The notes: generated by a model from the letters alone, not told the origin. DNA of 16,595 nucleotides from an uncultured Lentisphaeria bacterium (GCA_903821255.1 CAIJKT010000747.1:1-16595), one strand, 5' to 3'; shown: positions 1 to 7,586, counted from the first letter of the stretch. Numbers and translations: made by a program.

Positions 1-166
1 AGCCCATTGAAGTCAATTCCTGAAAAATCGCCAGAAGAGCACCGCGGCCGATCCCCAGCTCCTGACACAATTTTCGCTCAGCCGGCAAAAAACTGTTCTC
101 AGGCCAGTAGCCACTTTCGATGCGTTCTTTTAAAATTCTTAATGATCTTTTAGTATTCTCATGCAT
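1..166 (-). CDS. GntR-family transcriptional regulator, N-terminal part (runs off the left edge)
   Basis: The first 55 codons of a minus-strand gene are visible, starting at an ATG whose first base is 166. The product begins MHENTKRSLRILKERI and continues into a GntR-type winged helix: residues around 26-50 read LPAERKLCQELGIGRGALL, which fits the family pattern LPSExxLaxxlgVSRxTVrxAl. No effector domain is visible, so it could be a FadR/HutC-type protein or a GntR head joined to a LacI-like sugar-binding domain. It is divergent from the amidohydrolase gene at 290, and a perfect palindrome lies on that gene's promoter, so the simplest reading is a local repressor of unit A. Its own ribosome-binding site is weak. 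The call of a GntR-type HTH is firm; the role is inferred. Confidence 0.8.
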   Translation of the reverse strand, partial: MHENTKRSLRILKERIESGYWPENSFLPAERKLCQELGIGRGALLAIFQELTSMG

Positions 167-186
167 AATTACTCAAATTAACCACG

Positions 187-209
187 AATGATTGAAAATT
201 CAAATCATT
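187..209. promoter_or_regulatory. Upstream inverted repeat, possible second operator
   Basis: AATGATT (187-193) and AATCATT (203-209) are perfect 7-bp inverted arms around a 9-bp AT-rich spacer. The site lies just upstream of the -35 box at 222, where an activator, or autoregulation of the divergent GntR gene, would act. It does not share sequence with the palindrome at 251-265, so it may bind a different protein. AT-rich DNA makes chance symmetry fairly likely. Confidence 0.3.
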
Positions 210-221
210 TTTAAAAAACTC

Positions 222-250
222 TTGACAACTTATGTGGCAAAGGGTATAAT
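222..250 (+). promoter_or_regulatory. Consensus sigma-70 promoter of unit A
   Basis: TTGACA at 222-227 and TATAAT at 245-250 are both perfect consensus hexamers with an ideal 17-bp spacer. The predicted transcription start is near 257, leaving a leader of about 33 nt before the ATG at 290. A promoter this strong normally needs repression, which fits the palindrome directly downstream. Confidence 0.85.
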
Positions 251-265
251 TATGCCAATGGCATA
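251..265. promoter_or_regulatory. Perfect 15-bp palindromic operator overlapping the start point
   Basis: TATGCCA-A-TGGCATA is a perfect 7+1+7 inverted repeat directly abutting the -10 box and covering the predicted +1. This is the classical position for a repressor. The divergent GntR-type gene at 1-166 is the obvious candidate to bind it. I found no second full copy of the palindrome in the window, so control appears local to unit A. Confidence 0.7.
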
Positions 266-289
266 TTTTAATTAAATGAGGATTTTACG

Positions 290-1165
290 ATGAAAATAAT
301 TGATGCGCATAACCATCCGGACTGGCATGGTCATGATTTGAACAGATTTCTTGCCAATATGGATCAATATGGAATCGAAAAGACCTGGCTGTTAAACTGG
401 GAATGTGCTGAACACGAATACAATGCAAGTTACAAGCACGTGGTTCCTGCTCCGCTGCTGGGTTCTCTGACCGGCCCCATTCCTTTCAGCAGATGTGTTT
501 CTTATAAAGAGCGGGCACCGGAACGCTTTGTTCTCGGTTACTGTCCTGATCCGCGCGTGTCAGATGCCTGTGCCAGGTTGAAAGCCGCCCATGAGATTTA
601 CGGCGTCAAAGTTTGCGGCGAACTCAAATGCCGGATGATGTATGACAGCCCGGATGCGCTGCGCTTATTCCATCTGGCCGGGGAACTGAAAATGCCGGTG
701 ACATTTCATTTGCAATATACTTTTCAGAAGAAATATACCGATCCCTGGGACGAATGGTGGGGCGGAACCATTGACACACTGGAACGAGTGCTCCGAGCCT
801 GCCCTGAAACGATTTTTCTGGGACATGCTCCTGGATTCTGGATTCACATTTCCAATGATGAGTTGTGGAAGCAGTCCAATTATCCGCCTCAGGAAGCCAG
901 GGTTATTGAAGGTGGAAAAATATCAGAGTTGATGCGGAAATATCCGAATCTGCACTGCGATATGTCGGCCGGTTCCGGCTGCATGGCTTTACGCAGGGAC
1001 CCGGAATTTGCGAAAAAGTTTCTTATCGAATTTCAGGACCGCATCCTTTATGCCCGTGACTATTTTGACAACATCCATCAGGAATTTATTAACGGATTGG
1101 GATTAACGACAGAAGTGCTTAACAAAATTTATCACGCTAACGCGGAAAAATTAATCGAGGAATAA
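290..1165 (+). CDS. Amidohydrolase family 2 (PF04909-like) TIM-barrel hydrolase
   Basis: The 291-residue product has the complete set of amidohydrolase-2 landmarks: IDAHNH near the start (H7, H9), a strand-end FHLQ (H140), LGHAPGF (H179) and a late aspartate in RILYARDYF (D257), where relatives usually have RILFGSD. These normally hold one divalent metal. The family includes sugar and aromatic lactonases and ACMSD-type decarboxylases, so the reaction is hydrolysis or decarboxylation of an unknown substrate. No signal peptide is seen, so it is cytoplasmic. A GAGG ribosome-binding site (278-281) precedes the ATG. It is the first gene of the promoter at 222 and is followed after 3 nt by an aminotransferase, so the two are surely cotranscribed. 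Family assignment is strong; the substrate is unknown. Confidence 0.85.
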   Translation: MKIIDAHNHPDWHGHDLNRFLANMDQYGIEKTWLLNWECAEHEYNASYKHVVPAPLLGSLTGPIPFSRCVSYKERAPERFVLGYCPDPRVSDACARLKAAHEIYGVKVCGELKCRMMYDSPDALRLFHLAGELKMPVTFHLQYTFQKKYTDPWDEWWGGTIDTLERVLRACPETIFLGHAPGFWIHISNDELWKQSNYPPQEARVIEGGKISELMRKYPNLHCDMSAGSGCMALRRDPEFAKKFLIEFQDRILYARDYFDNIHQEFINGLGLTTEVLNKIYHANAEKLIEE

Positions 1166-1168
1166 AAA

Positions 1169-2404
1169 ATGAGTGAAGAACTAGTAATCAATGGCGGAGA
1201 AAAAGCCGTATCGGCATTACCCGGCCGGTTCCATTTCGGAAAAGAGGAAAAGGCGGCAGTCGACGCTCTTTTCGACGAAGCAATAAAAAGCGGGAATGCT
1301 CCCGGCTACAATGGGCCTCAGGAGGAAGCATTCTGCAAGGAATTCGCCGAATTCATGGGGGCAAAATATGCCGACGGCACTAATGGCGGCACCAACTCGG
1401 TATATGTGGCGTTAAAGGCGTTGAATCTGCCGCCTTTTTCAGAGGTGGTTGTCGGTTGCGTAACCGATCCGGGCGGCATGATGCCGATTGTGATCAATAA
1501 CTGCATTCCGGTACCGGCCGATACTGTTTCAGGTTCATTCAATACCGGAGCCAAAGAAATTGAAGCATGCATCACTGAACGTACCAGCGCGATTGTAGTC
1601 GTCCATATCGGCGGCGAACCTGCCGATATGCCCGCGATTATGAAAGTGGCCGAAAAATACAGGTTGCCGGTAGTTGAAGACTGTGCACAGTCGCACATGG
1701 CCAGGATCAACGGTAAAAATGTCGGGACCTTTGGCCGTTACGGCGCTTTCTCCCTGATGTTCGGCAAGCACATGTGCACCGGAGGGCAGGGCGGGGCGGT
1801 CATCTGCAATAACGAAGATGATTACTGGAATGAACGCCGCGCGGCCGACCGCGGCAAGCCGTTCAATCTGCCTGCCGGTTCGACCAACTGCATTCCCGCT
1901 CTCAGTTGCAATATGGATGAATTTCACGCCGCTGTCGGCCGTGTGCAATTGAAAAAACTGGCGGATATCGTTGCGCGGCGCAAAGATGTTGTTTCCAGGC
2001 TGAAATCCAAATTTCTCAACAGTTCTAAAGCTGTCACTGTCCCGGTCATAAAAGATGGGTTTGATCATTGCTACTGGTGGTTGCGTCTGAAGTTCAATGC
2101 CGCGGCGATGAATTGCACAAAAGACGAGTTCTGTGCCGCGTTGAGCGCTGAAGGGCCAATTATAGTTCCGAATTACACCGGCGCCTTGCCGGCAAAAATG
2201 GACTGGTATAAAAATCGAGCCCAATGCCATCCATGGAATAATCCGTTCTATAAGGGTGATGCCGGTAAGGAGTATCCTACTCCCAACTGCGATCAGGCAA
2301 TGCAAGACCATTTTATTCTCTTTCTTTTTGAAAGTTACGGCGAAAAAGAAATTGACATGATTGTAAAAGCTTTTAAAAAAGTGGAAACCTGTTACGCAAA
2401 ATAG
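1169..2404 (+). CDS. DegT/DnrJ/EryC1/StrS-family PLP aminotransferase
   Basis: The 411-residue product is a fold-type I sugar/cyclitol aminotransferase. VVEDCAQSH (D171 and Q174, pyridine-ring contacts) and GAFSLMFGKHM (K200, the Schiff-base lysine) are in the expected order and spacing. The glycine loop after the lysine reads GGQGG where relatives usually have GEGG, a small departure beside the active site. The N-terminal NGGEKAV is typical of the family. It is known for moving an amino group between glutamate or glutamine and keto-sugars or keto-cyclitols. The gene starts 3 nt after the amidohydrolase stop, with a GAGG site inside the end of that gene, so translation is probably coupled. 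Whether it works in the synthetic or the deaminating direction cannot be seen; the hydrolase-rich context suggests catabolism. Confidence 0.88.
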   Translation: MSEELVINGGEKAVSALPGRFHFGKEEKAAVDALFDEAIKSGNAPGYNGPQEEAFCKEFAEFMGAKYADGTNGGTNSVYVALKALNLPPFSEVVVGCVTDPGGMMPIVINNCIPVPADTVSGSFNTGAKEIEACITERTSAIVVVHIGGEPADMPAIMKVAEKYRLPVVEDCAQSHMARINGKNVGTFGRYGAFSLMFGKHMCTGGQGGAVICNNEDDYWNERRAADRGKPFNLPAGSTNCIPALSCNMDEFHAAVGRVQLKKLADIVARRKDVVSRLKSKFLNSSKAVTVPVIKDGFDHCYWWLRLKFNAAAMNCTKDEFCAALSAEGPIIVPNYTGALPAKMDWYKNRAQCHPWNNPFYKGDAGKEYPTPNCDQAMQDHFILFLFESYGEKEIDMIVKAFKKVETCYAK

Positions 2405-2425
2405 AATGATTTCAGCATGACTTTG

Positions 2426-2466
2426 AAGCCCTGCAGGCATGGCGCTACGATCGGCCGGCAGGGCTT
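2426..2466 (+). terminator. Hairpin after unit A, possible terminator
   Basis: AAGCCCTGC (2426-2434) pairs perfectly with GCAGGGCTT (2458-2466), and after one mismatch a further GGC/GCC pair shortens the loop. It begins 22 nt after the aminotransferase stop, where a terminator is expected. There is no U-run after the stem (GTCTATCC follows), so it may act with Rho or as an mRNA 3'-end stabiliser. Confidence 0.4.
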
Positions 2467-2615
2467 GTCTATCCGATTGGGATGATCAACGCATTCACGA
2501 CAATTTCTGTCAAATAACTTTCAGTCAATATAGTAAAATGTATTTCACCTTTTTACCCTCCGTATAAAGATTATCGCATGGTCAATATTGGCATTGCTGA
2601 TGGCGATTTTATCCA

Positions 2616-2643
2616 TTGTTTTAACCAGTTTACCGGTTATAAT
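2616..2643 (+). promoter_or_regulatory. Candidate promoter of unit B
   Basis: TTGTTT (2616-2621) and a perfect TATAAT (2638-2643) are separated by 16 bp, about 60 nt upstream of the next start codon. The -35 box matches consensus at only 3 of 6 positions, which suggests a weak or activator-dependent promoter. The spacer contains the near-symmetric AACCAGTTTACCGGTT. Confidence 0.45.
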
Positions 2644-2704
2644 AATAAATACAGTGAAATAAAATATCAATTAAAAAAGTTATAAAACAGGAGTTAAAAA
2701 TCAA

Positions 2705-3976
2705 ATGACAGTAACGGCAAATTCCGGGCTTGCTCTTTTAAACGGTCAGAAAATCAGAGAAGGAAAATCATTTCCGGCCTGGCCTCAGTACGGAAAGAAT
2801 GAAGAAAATGCGCTATTGACGGTTCTTAACAGCGGCGTGTGGGGATATGGCGGAGTTGAAACTGAAAAATTTGAAAAGGCATTTGCCGAATACCAGCACT
2901 GCAAATACTGCGTAACCATGACAAACGGTTCAGTTACGCTCCGCAATGCGCTGCTGGCCTGCGGTATTGAAGCGGGTTCCGAAGTGATAGTGCCGCCGTA
3001 CACTTTTCTTGCCACAGCCACCAGTGTCATTGAAGCCAACTGCGTGCCTGTTTTTGCCGATATTGACCCCGACACCTATTGCATCGACCCGAAACAGATT
3101 GAAGCTTTAATAACTCCGCTTACCAAAGCGATTATCCCTGTTCATCTCGGCGGCCAGGCGGCTGATATGGATGCAATCATGAAAATCGCCAGAGCACACG
3201 GGCTTTATGTCATTGAAGACTGCGCTCATGCTCACGGAGCCGAATACAAAGGACGGCGGGTTGGTTCAATCGGCGACATCGGCAGTTTCTCCTTTCAGTC
3301 CAGCAAGAACCTGTGTTCCGGGGAAGGCGGCGCTATTGTTTCAAACAATAAAGAGCTTGCAGACAAATGCTGGAGCATCCAGAACTGCGGCAGAATAAAA
3401 GGCGGCGCCTGGTACCAGCATGAAAATCTCGGCAGCAATTACCGGCTGTCCCAGTTCCAGGCCGCAATCCTGAATGAGCAACTGAAGAAACTTGATGAAG
3501 AAACCGGGAAACGGCAGAGGAATGGCGCATATTTGGATGAGAAACTTTCCCTGATTCCTGGCATCAGGCCGCTGGCGAGAAAAAAAGAATCCACCAGAAT
3601 GGCGTATCATCTCTATTTTTTCCGTTATGACGCTGAAGTTTTCGGCGGTATTCCGAGAAAAACTTTCCTTGAGGCGTTGGCTGCGGAAGGGATTCCGGTC
3701 GCTGAAGGTTACAGTACGCTCATATATCAGCAGCCGTTTATGCTGAAAAAGCAATTTGCATCATTCACCGAATGGAAACATACGAATAAATCGTTAGATT
3801 ATTCCAGGACAAAATGCCCTGTCGCGGAAAAAGCCGCAGGCGGGGAAGGCTGCTGGATGCATCATAGTGTTCTGCTTGGAACTAAAGAGGATATGGACGA
3901 CATTGTAAACGCCGTAACTAAAGTCTATGAGAACAGAAAAGAGTTGCATAATTTTAAGAAGCAGGTGTTATCATGA
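2705..3976 (+). CDS. DegT/DnrJ/EryC1/StrS-family PLP aminotransferase
   Basis: The 423-residue product carries VIEDCAHAHGA (D172; H175 in the position often filled by Gln) and GSFSFQSSKNLCSGEGG, with K201 as the PLP lysine. The substrate-entry region VPPYTFLATATS is canonical. It resembles the aminotransferases of AHBA, aminocyclitol and amino-sugar pathways. The start is set by CAGGAG at 2688-2693, 11 nt before the ATG. The last codons overlap the next gene in the sequence ATGA (3973-3976), which implies tight translational coupling to the ceramidase-like protein. It is more canonical around the active-site lysine than the aminotransferase at 1169. Substrate and direction are unknown; the linked hydrolase and dehydrogenase suggest an N-acylated amino sugar or aminocyclitol. 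Confidence 0.9.
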   Translation: MTVTANSGLALLNGQKIREGKSFPAWPQYGKNEENALLTVLNSGVWGYGGVETEKFEKAFAEYQHCKYCVTMTNGSVTLRNALLACGIEAGSEVIVPPYTFLATATSVIEANCVPVFADIDPDTYCIDPKQIEALITPLTKAIIPVHLGGQAADMDAIMKIARAHGLYVIEDCAHAHGAEYKGRRVGSIGDIGSFSFQSSKNLCSGEGGAIVSNNKELADKCWSIQNCGRIKGGAWYQHENLGSNYRLSQFQAAILNEQLKKLDEETGKRQRNGAYLDEKLSLIPGIRPLARKKESTRMAYHLYFFRYDAEVFGGIPRKTFLEALAAEGIPVAEGYSTLIYQQPFMLKKQFASFTEWKHTNKSLDYSRTKCPVAEKAAGGEGCWMHHSVLLGTKEDMDDIVNAVTKVYENRKELHNFKKQVLS

Positions 3977-5244
3977 AAATCGGAACGTCTGAAAAACTTA
4001 TTACGCCCGAACACGGGATCGAATTGTGCGGCTATCTTTTAAGGGAACAACCATCAACCGGGAAATATGACGAGCTTTACGCCAGAACGTTGTATCTTGA
4101 GAGTATCGGGAATAAAATAGTCTGGATACATTGCGATCTGATTGGTTTCTCAAATGAACTGGCCTGGCGTATCCGCAATGCGGTTGCAAAAGTTCTTGCG
4201 ATTGACGCCGTCAATGTCGTGCTCTCCGCGACGCACACCCATGCCGGCCCGGCAACCGTGTTTCTGCGCAAATGCGGGGACATCGATCCGGCTTATGTTG
4301 AATTCCTTGAGAAAACCATCATCGACAGCGTAAAAGATGCTCTGCGGAACATCGAAGAAGTCACCATGCATTTTTCGGAATCGGCCGTTGAAGGCATATC
4401 TGTTGACCGCACAAAATCACCCATAAATTCACATGTTGACAACGCCCTGCCGGTACTTGCGTTTAAAAGAGAAGACGGCACGTTTAAAGCAATATTTACT
4501 AATTTTGCAATACATAATGTCGGGCTGTCGGGCGCGAACCGCAAAATATCCTCGGATATCGCGGGTTTCGCCGCCGCCAGGGCAAGTTTCCTTATCAAAG
4601 GCAGCCCTGCTGTTTTTCTTACCAACGGTGGATGCGGGAATATCAATCCTGTCCTTGTGGCGGAAGATTATTCAGGCGTCGAAAAGGCGGGAACAGTTCT
4701 GGGAGACAGTATCGCCGCGGGAATTTCGCCACTTGCCAAGTGTTCTGATTGTGCGGTATCAGCTTCATTTATGGAGCTTGAACTTCCGTTGAATGTAATT
4801 ACAAAAGAAGAGCTGGCAAAAATCTTAGATAATCACCGTCGTTATTTTGACGCCGGCGAAGACAATTCTTTGACCAGGCGCTTTCGTGAAGCAATTCGTA
4901 TCTGGAGCGGGGAAACAATAGAAATCATCGAAAACAAAAGGCCGCTTAAGCCGGCAATGGCGTATGCGCATATTTTGAAGATCGGGCCGCTGACATTGGT
5001 CGGGATAAATGCCGAAGTTTTCTCAAAAATGGCGGAACAGCTCAGAGCTCTGACCGGGATTGAAAAACTTTATGTTGTCGGGTATGCCGATGGCTGCATC
5101 GGTTATCTGGCACCGGAGGAGAACCACAAAGAAGGCGGATATGCAGTCGGGGATGCGCATAAGTTTTATGCACATTTCGGACTAAAATCCGGCAGTTTTG
5201 AAATGCTCAGAGATTGTATTGCAAAGAAGCTTTTGAATAAGTGA
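3973..5244 (+). CDS. Short neutral/alkaline ceramidase-like hydrolase (PF04734-like)
   Basis: The 423-residue product shows the order of motifs found in the catalytic domain of neutral ceramidases: TSEKLITPEHGIELCGY at the N-terminus, SATHTHAGP (H88, H90), FAIHNVGLSG (H181), FLTNGGCGNINP, INAEVF (E348) and GCIGYLAP followed by EGGY (Y378, Y390). In the Pseudomonas enzyme, two His, one Glu and one Tyr hold zinc, and all have plausible counterparts here. True ceramidases are around 650-750 residues, secreted, and carry an extra C-terminal domain. This protein has neither a signal peptide nor that domain, so a cytoplasmic amidase for a small N-acyl compound is more likely than ceramide cleavage. 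It overlaps the upstream aminotransferase by 4 bp. The family call is good; the substrate is inferred. Confidence 0.82.
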   Translation: MKIGTSEKLITPEHGIELCGYLLREQPSTGKYDELYARTLYLESIGNKIVWIHCDLIGFSNELAWRIRNAVAKVLAIDAVNVVLSATHTHAGPATVFLRKCGDIDPAYVEFLEKTIIDSVKDALRNIEEVTMHFSESAVEGISVDRTKSPINSHVDNALPVLAFKREDGTFKAIFTNFAIHNVGLSGANRKISSDIAGFAAARASFLIKGSPAVFLTNGGCGNINPVLVAEDYSGVEKAGTVLGDSIAAGISPLAKCSDCAVSASFMELELPLNVITKEELAKILDNHRRYFDAGEDNSLTRRFREAIRIWSGETIEIIENKRPLKPAMAYAHILKIGPLTLVGINAEVFSKMAEQLRALTGIEKLYVVGYADGCIGYLAPEENHKEGGYAVGDAHKFYAHFGLKSGSFEMLRDCIAKKLLNK

Positions 5245-5290
5245 TGAAAATCAGAATATATACAAATAATTTTTACGGAGTTCTTAAAAG

Positions 5291-6286
5291 ATGAAAAAAA
5301 TCAGGATCGGGCTGATCGGGTGCGGCAGAATTGTAGAGGCTTTGCATGCCCCGGCACTCAGTCAACTTAAAAACAAGGTTGAAATATCCGCATTATTCGA
5401 TACAAATCCGTTGGCCGCGGAGAAAATAAATACGGATTTCACGTTTGATGCGGAAATATGTTCCGCAGTCCCCGCATTGCTGAAAAGCGGAATTAATGCG
5501 GTTGTTATCAGCACTCCAAATTTTACGCACTATCCGCTATGCATGCAGGCATTAAATGCGGGTAAGCATGTTCTGATAGAAAAACCGATGGCGGTAAATC
5601 TGCGACAGGCGGATGAAATGATCGCGCTGGCAAAAAAGAAACATTTGATGCTGCAAGTCAATCAAACCCTGCGGTTTACTCCGGCATATGTGAAAATCAA
5701 GGAACTGATCGACGCCGGCAGAATCGGCAAGCCTCTCCATATTCGCTGTCTCCGCGCTTCAAGCGCTACTCCGGACAAAAGCTGGTCTCCCGGCGCATCC
5801 TGGTTTACCAGTAAAAAATCGGCGGGCGGACTGGTGATGGACATTGCCGTTCACATGGCCGATTTCCTCGGCTGGTGTTTCGGCGGCACGGAAAAAGTGT
5901 TTGCGGTCAACCGGACTGAGATAGCCGGAAACGATGTTCCGGACAATGTTACCGCAATGTTCGATTTTACCAATGGCGCGACCGGAGTGCTGGAATTGAG
6001 TTGGACATTTCCCGCCGGGGCGGGGCTGCTTGAAGTTTACGGCAGCAAGGGCACTATCCGGATGGGGTTCAGCGGTGACGGAATAGAGTTGAAGCTGGGG
6101 GATGGTCAATTTAAGCCGGTGAAGCCTGGCAAAGTTAAAAATTCCCATGCCTGGTTCATTGATTCAATCAATAGCGGAGTATCCGGAAATCCGTCGCCAG
6201 CCGAAGCCGGCCGTCATGCCCTGGCATACTGTGTCGCTATCAACCAATCAGCGAAAACCGGCAAGTCAGTTAAACCTGCGCAATAA
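5291..6286 (+). CDS. Gfo/Idh/MocA-family NAD(P)-dependent oxidoreductase
   Basis: The 331-residue product opens with a Rossmann fold, IRIGLIGCGRI (G7, G10, G12). It continues with the family signature HVLIEKPMAVN, whose E97-K98-P99 includes the substrate/cofactor lysine, then VNQTLRFTPAY, and GGLVMDIAVHMADF with D184 and H188 in the catalytic D-x-x-x-H arrangement. Length is normal. The family oxidises or reduces a ring hydroxyl of sugars and inositols; MocA itself is named after rhizopine (an inosamine ether) catabolism. ACGGAG at 5276-5281 precedes the start. The 46-nt gap from the ceramidase-like gene has no obvious promoter, so it is probably the last gene of unit B. It could act before or after the aminotransferase, creating or consuming the keto group. 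Confidence 0.92.
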   Translation: MKKIRIGLIGCGRIVEALHAPALSQLKNKVEISALFDTNPLAAEKINTDFTFDAEICSAVPALLKSGINAVVISTPNFTHYPLCMQALNAGKHVLIEKPMAVNLRQADEMIALAKKKHLMLQVNQTLRFTPAYVKIKELIDAGRIGKPLHIRCLRASSATPDKSWSPGASWFTSKKSAGGLVMDIAVHMADFLGWCFGGTEKVFAVNRTEIAGNDVPDNVTAMFDFTNGATGVLELSWTFPAGAGLLEVYGSKGTIRMGFSGDGIELKLGDGQFKPVKPGKVKNSHAWFIDSINSGVSGNPSPAEAGRHALAYCVAINQSAKTGKSVKPAQ

Positions 6287-6296
6287 CCATACTCAA

Positions 6297-6326
6297 GTTT
6301 TGCAGTTCAGAAATGAGCTGCAAAAC
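6297..6326. terminator. Strong 12-bp hairpin between convergent units B and C
   Basis: GTTTTGCAGTTC (6297-6308) pairs with GAGCTGCAAAAC (6315-6326), 12 pairs including one G-U, around a 6-nt loop. It sits 10 nt after the oxidoreductase stop and 30 nt from the opposing stop. The U-run lies on the 5' arm and the A-run on the 3' arm, the reverse of a classical intrinsic terminator, and no T-tract follows in either direction. Position argues for a shared transcript end; the structure suggests 3'-end stabilisation. Confidence 0.5.
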
Positions 6327-6356
6327 CTGATGGCTGATTCCGAATAATATCATTGG

Positions 6357-7586
6357 TTAAACTGCCGAAATTGTTTTCAGTACCTTTTCTATCCGCGCCA
6401 GGGTTTCAATAACGTCTTTTTCTTTGTGGGAAAAATTGACGTACGACACATTATAAAGTGACACTCCGTTGAGATAGCAATTTCTGAAGAAAGCATCTGC
6501 AAGTTTGCCTGTATTATCGTCAAAAATGAACAGCGGGCAAACTGGAAATCCTTTCACTTTTGCACTGATATTATATTTTTTAAACAGGCCATTGACTCCG
6601 TCCCATAACATTGCGCCTGTATGCCAAAGATGAGCAATCACATTGTTTTCTTTATAAAAGGCAATCGTCGCTTTCATTGCCGCGAGCGAAAGTGTTTCGC
6701 CGCCATAGGTTGAAGAAATACAAATCTCCTTAGCGGAATCAATCAGCGCCGCCTTCCCGGCGTAAACTGAGATCGGCATGCCGTTGGCGCAGCCTTTGGC
6801 AAAAACCGCCATGTCGGGATCGACGTTGAAATACTCATGCGCGCCACCAAGCGCCAGGCGGAATCCCGTGACGATCTCATCCATAATCATCAAACTGCCG
6901 TATTTTTGCGTAAGATTCCTGATGAACGGTAAAAACTCCGCTCCTTTCTCCATATCCTGATAGCTTGACGCTATCACCACTGCCGCGATATTTGCCCCAT
7001 CATTGACGAAAGCGTCTTCCCAGGCTTCATTGGCTCCCCATGGTAAAGAACTATGCAGACTGCTTAACGCTTCCGGAACGCCCTTCAAAGGCTGGCTTGA
7101 GGCTATCCCGGCCGGCCTGAATCCGCCTACGCTTAATGCATTAAGCCAGCCATTGTAACCACATTGAAGTATCTTATTTCTGCCAGTGGCATTACGCGCT
7201 ATTTTAATGCATGCGGCAATAGCTTCACCGCCGGTTTTCAGAAATTTTACTTTCTCCGCGCAAGGAATTACCGGCACGATTGCCTCCGCCGCTTCTCCTT
7301 CAAGAATATGCGGATGCCCGAAGATGATACCTCTTTCCAGTTGCTCTTTAATTGCGGCATTGATTTCCGGAACGCAATATCCCAGGGTTACTGGTCCCAG
7401 TCCATTGCGGTAATCAATATATTCGTTGTCGTCAGCGTCCCAGATGCGGCAGCCGCGGCCTCTGACAATCACTGCCGGTTCGGCATCTTCAAACCGCGCT
7501 ATTTTTGATGAAGTCGAGCTCCCATTCCCCAGATATTGAAGTGACCTTTTATATTTTTCCCAGGATTTTTTCACACGCTCAGCCAT
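6357..7586 (-). CDS. Class III PLP aminotransferase, glutamate-1-semialdehyde aminomutase-like
   Basis: The 409-residue product follows the class III pattern: RIWDADDNEYIDY, then KFLKTGGEAIAACIKIARNATGR (TGGEA binds the PLP phosphate), SLMIMDEIVTGFR with D236 contacting the pyridine nitrogen, and AKGCANGMP with K264 as the Schiff-base lysine. It is closest in style to the glutamate-1-semialdehyde aminomutase branch, but it sits in a catabolic-looking unit rather than with haem genes, and the usual YHG aromatic motif reads GYNGW. A transaminase or intramolecular amine shift on an unknown amino compound is likelier than haem synthesis. It is the third gene of unit C, 18 nt after the degenerate amidohydrolase, with a GAGG site directly upstream. 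The family is certain; the substrate is not. Confidence 0.87.
   Translation of the reverse strand: MAERVKKSWEKYKRSLQYLGNGSSTSSKIARFEDAEPAVIVRGRGCRIWDADDNEYIDYRNGLGPVTLGYCVPEINAAIKEQLERGIIFGHPHILEGEAAEAIVPVIPCAEKVKFLKTGGEAIAACIKIARNATGRNKILQCGYNGWLNALSVGGFRPAGIASSQPLKGVPEALSSLHSSLPWGANEAWEDAFVNDGANIAAVVIASSYQDMEKGAEFLPFIRNLTQKYGSLMIMDEIVTGFRLALGGAHEYFNVDPDMAVFAKGCANGMPISVYAGKAALIDSAKEICISSTYGGETLSLAAMKATIAFYKENNVIAHLWHTGAMLWDGVNGLFKKYNISAKVKGFPVCPLFIFDDNTGKLADAFFRNCYLNGVSLYNVSYVNFSHKEKDVIETLARIEKVLKTISAV

Larger units (their letters stand above)
2405..2704. other. 300-nt intergenic region between units A and B
   Basis: No credible gene lies here; the longest ATG reading frame I followed is 22 codons and lacks a ribosome-binding site. 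The left part holds a long-armed hairpin (2426-2466). The right part is AT-rich and holds a promoter candidate (2616-2643) and a ribosome-binding site CAGGAG (2688-2693). The motif GTCAA recurs three times across the middle, the last inside the near-palindrome GTCAATATTGGC (2581-2592); these are possible but weak protein-binding sites. Confidence 0.6.

Noticed and set aside
1535..2440. Long antisense open frame of 301 codons inside the first aminotransferase gene
   Set aside because: It lies wholly opposite a gene with a complete PLP active site, has no recognisable motif or ribosome-binding site, and its length follows from the codon bias of the sense gene.
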